A DNA stretch of 64,000 nt from Bradyrhizobium diazoefficiens. GTDB taxonomy: Bacteria > Pseudomonadota > Alphaproteobacteria > Rhizobiales > Xanthobacteraceae. Every line of letters starts with the position of its first letter. Positions within the stretch are counted from its first letter, which is position 1. Positions 63,858-64,000 of this stretch are shown one piece after another. The DNA is taken from the NCBI RefSeq assembly GCF_018131185.1, contig NZ_JAFCJE010000004.1:434001-498000 (forward strand), read 5' to 3'. Below the pieces are notes generated by a model, which was not told the origin of the DNA, did no database searches, and saw nothing but the letters and a program-made list of their open reading frames with translations. Position numbers and translations under genes: made by a program.

Positions 63858-64000
63858 CTACCACCAATACGGCCAGCGCCAGCCCTCGTAGCGGACATAG
63901 GACGGCACCAGCGGCGGGCCGTAGGGATCGACCTTGTCGTGTTCGGGGCGATAGCGATACCGCGGAACGACATTGTAGTCCCACGGCGTCGGCCGCAGCA
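63858..64000 (-). CDS. C-terminal end of a protein, runs off the window
   Basis: On the minus strand the frame ending with TAG at 63860-63858 reads PWDYNVVPRYRYRPEHDKVD and then YGPPLVPSYVRYEGWRWPYWW-stop. The aromatic, Tyr/Trp/Pro-rich end is protein-like and ends cleanly. The start is beyond the window. Family not recognised from 47 residues. Confidence 0.6.
   Translation of the reverse strand, partial: LRPTPWDYNVVPRYRYRPEHDKVDPYGPPLVPSYVRYEGWRWPYWW

Overview
The window looks like a chromosomal segment of a Bradyrhizobium-type alphaproteobacterium (Nitrobacteraceae). The evidence is high GC with strong GC3 bias, a conserved order of housekeeping genes (amiC-mrcA-prfB next to rne; dsbA-like, aroQ, accB, accC, aat, DUF2155, NDUFA12-like), small secreted proteins typical of the group (DUF1236, DUF3551, BA14K), a GapR-family DUF2312 protein, an all-B12 ribonucleotide reductase, and palindromic dispersed repeats. 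No rRNA, tRNA, IS transposase, phage gene or CRISPR array was seen. Assignments come from reading the sequence; no database search was run.

Layout. 1-9.2 kb is a worn accessory region. It holds the edge of an EamA transporter, small membrane, coiled-coil and secreted proteins, an arylsulfatase operon whose formylglycine-generating-enzyme gene is internally deleted, a decayed second copy of the EamA 5' end, a tandem pair of small secreted proteins, a frameshifted adenylate cyclase remnant and several copies of a short dispersed repeat. 9.3-19.4 kb is core: a 3-hydroxyisobutyrate-dehydrogenase-like enzyme, prfB with its programmed +1 frameshift, mrcA, amiC and, divergently, rne. This RNase E carries a very large His/Asp/acidic insertion in its S1 domain. 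19.5-25.6 kb is amino-acid and acid metabolism and transport: amidase, DadA-like oxidase, dctA, bioY, aminotransferase. 25.7-36.8 kb holds an M48 protease, a DsbA-like protein, a DUF1236 protein, aroQ, accBC, aat and DUF2155. A three-gene histidine kinase/response regulator operon sits between accC and aat.

37-52 kb is mixed: esterase, permease, a PepSY-like small protein, a divergent GlxA-type regulator and DJ-1/PfpI enzyme, an NDUFA12-like protein, a Gly-rich BA14K protein, a LuxR-type regulator, a large autotransporter, a second CHASE3 kinase/regulator pair and an EamA transporter. 52.4-56.2 kb is nrdJ. 56.3-58.3 kb is a visibly lower-GC islet with a PLD-fold protein, a DUF2158 protein and a HEPN-like protein. 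58.4-64 kb has a ParB-like protein, a 110-bp palindromic repeat, a DUF421 protein, a broken GapR copy, a GlsB/YeaQ-type protein, a second DUF1236 protein, the intact GapR homologue, a methyltransferase and the end of one more gene.

The strongest cross-cutting signal is regulatory. Four sites match GGAAC-N16-CGTT, the EcfG general-stress-response promoter of alphaproteobacteria, and each lies in the right orientation just upstream of a gene: both DUF1236 genes, the PepSY-like gene, and the kinase operon that contains a REC-HisKA_2 protein. HisKA_2/HWE kinases are the class that feeds PhyR-NepR-EcfG in other alphaproteobacteria, so that operon could be a feedback arm of the stress response. Other points for follow-up are the two-Cys mini-FGE, the His-rich RNase E insert and the PLD/DUF2158/HEPN islet.
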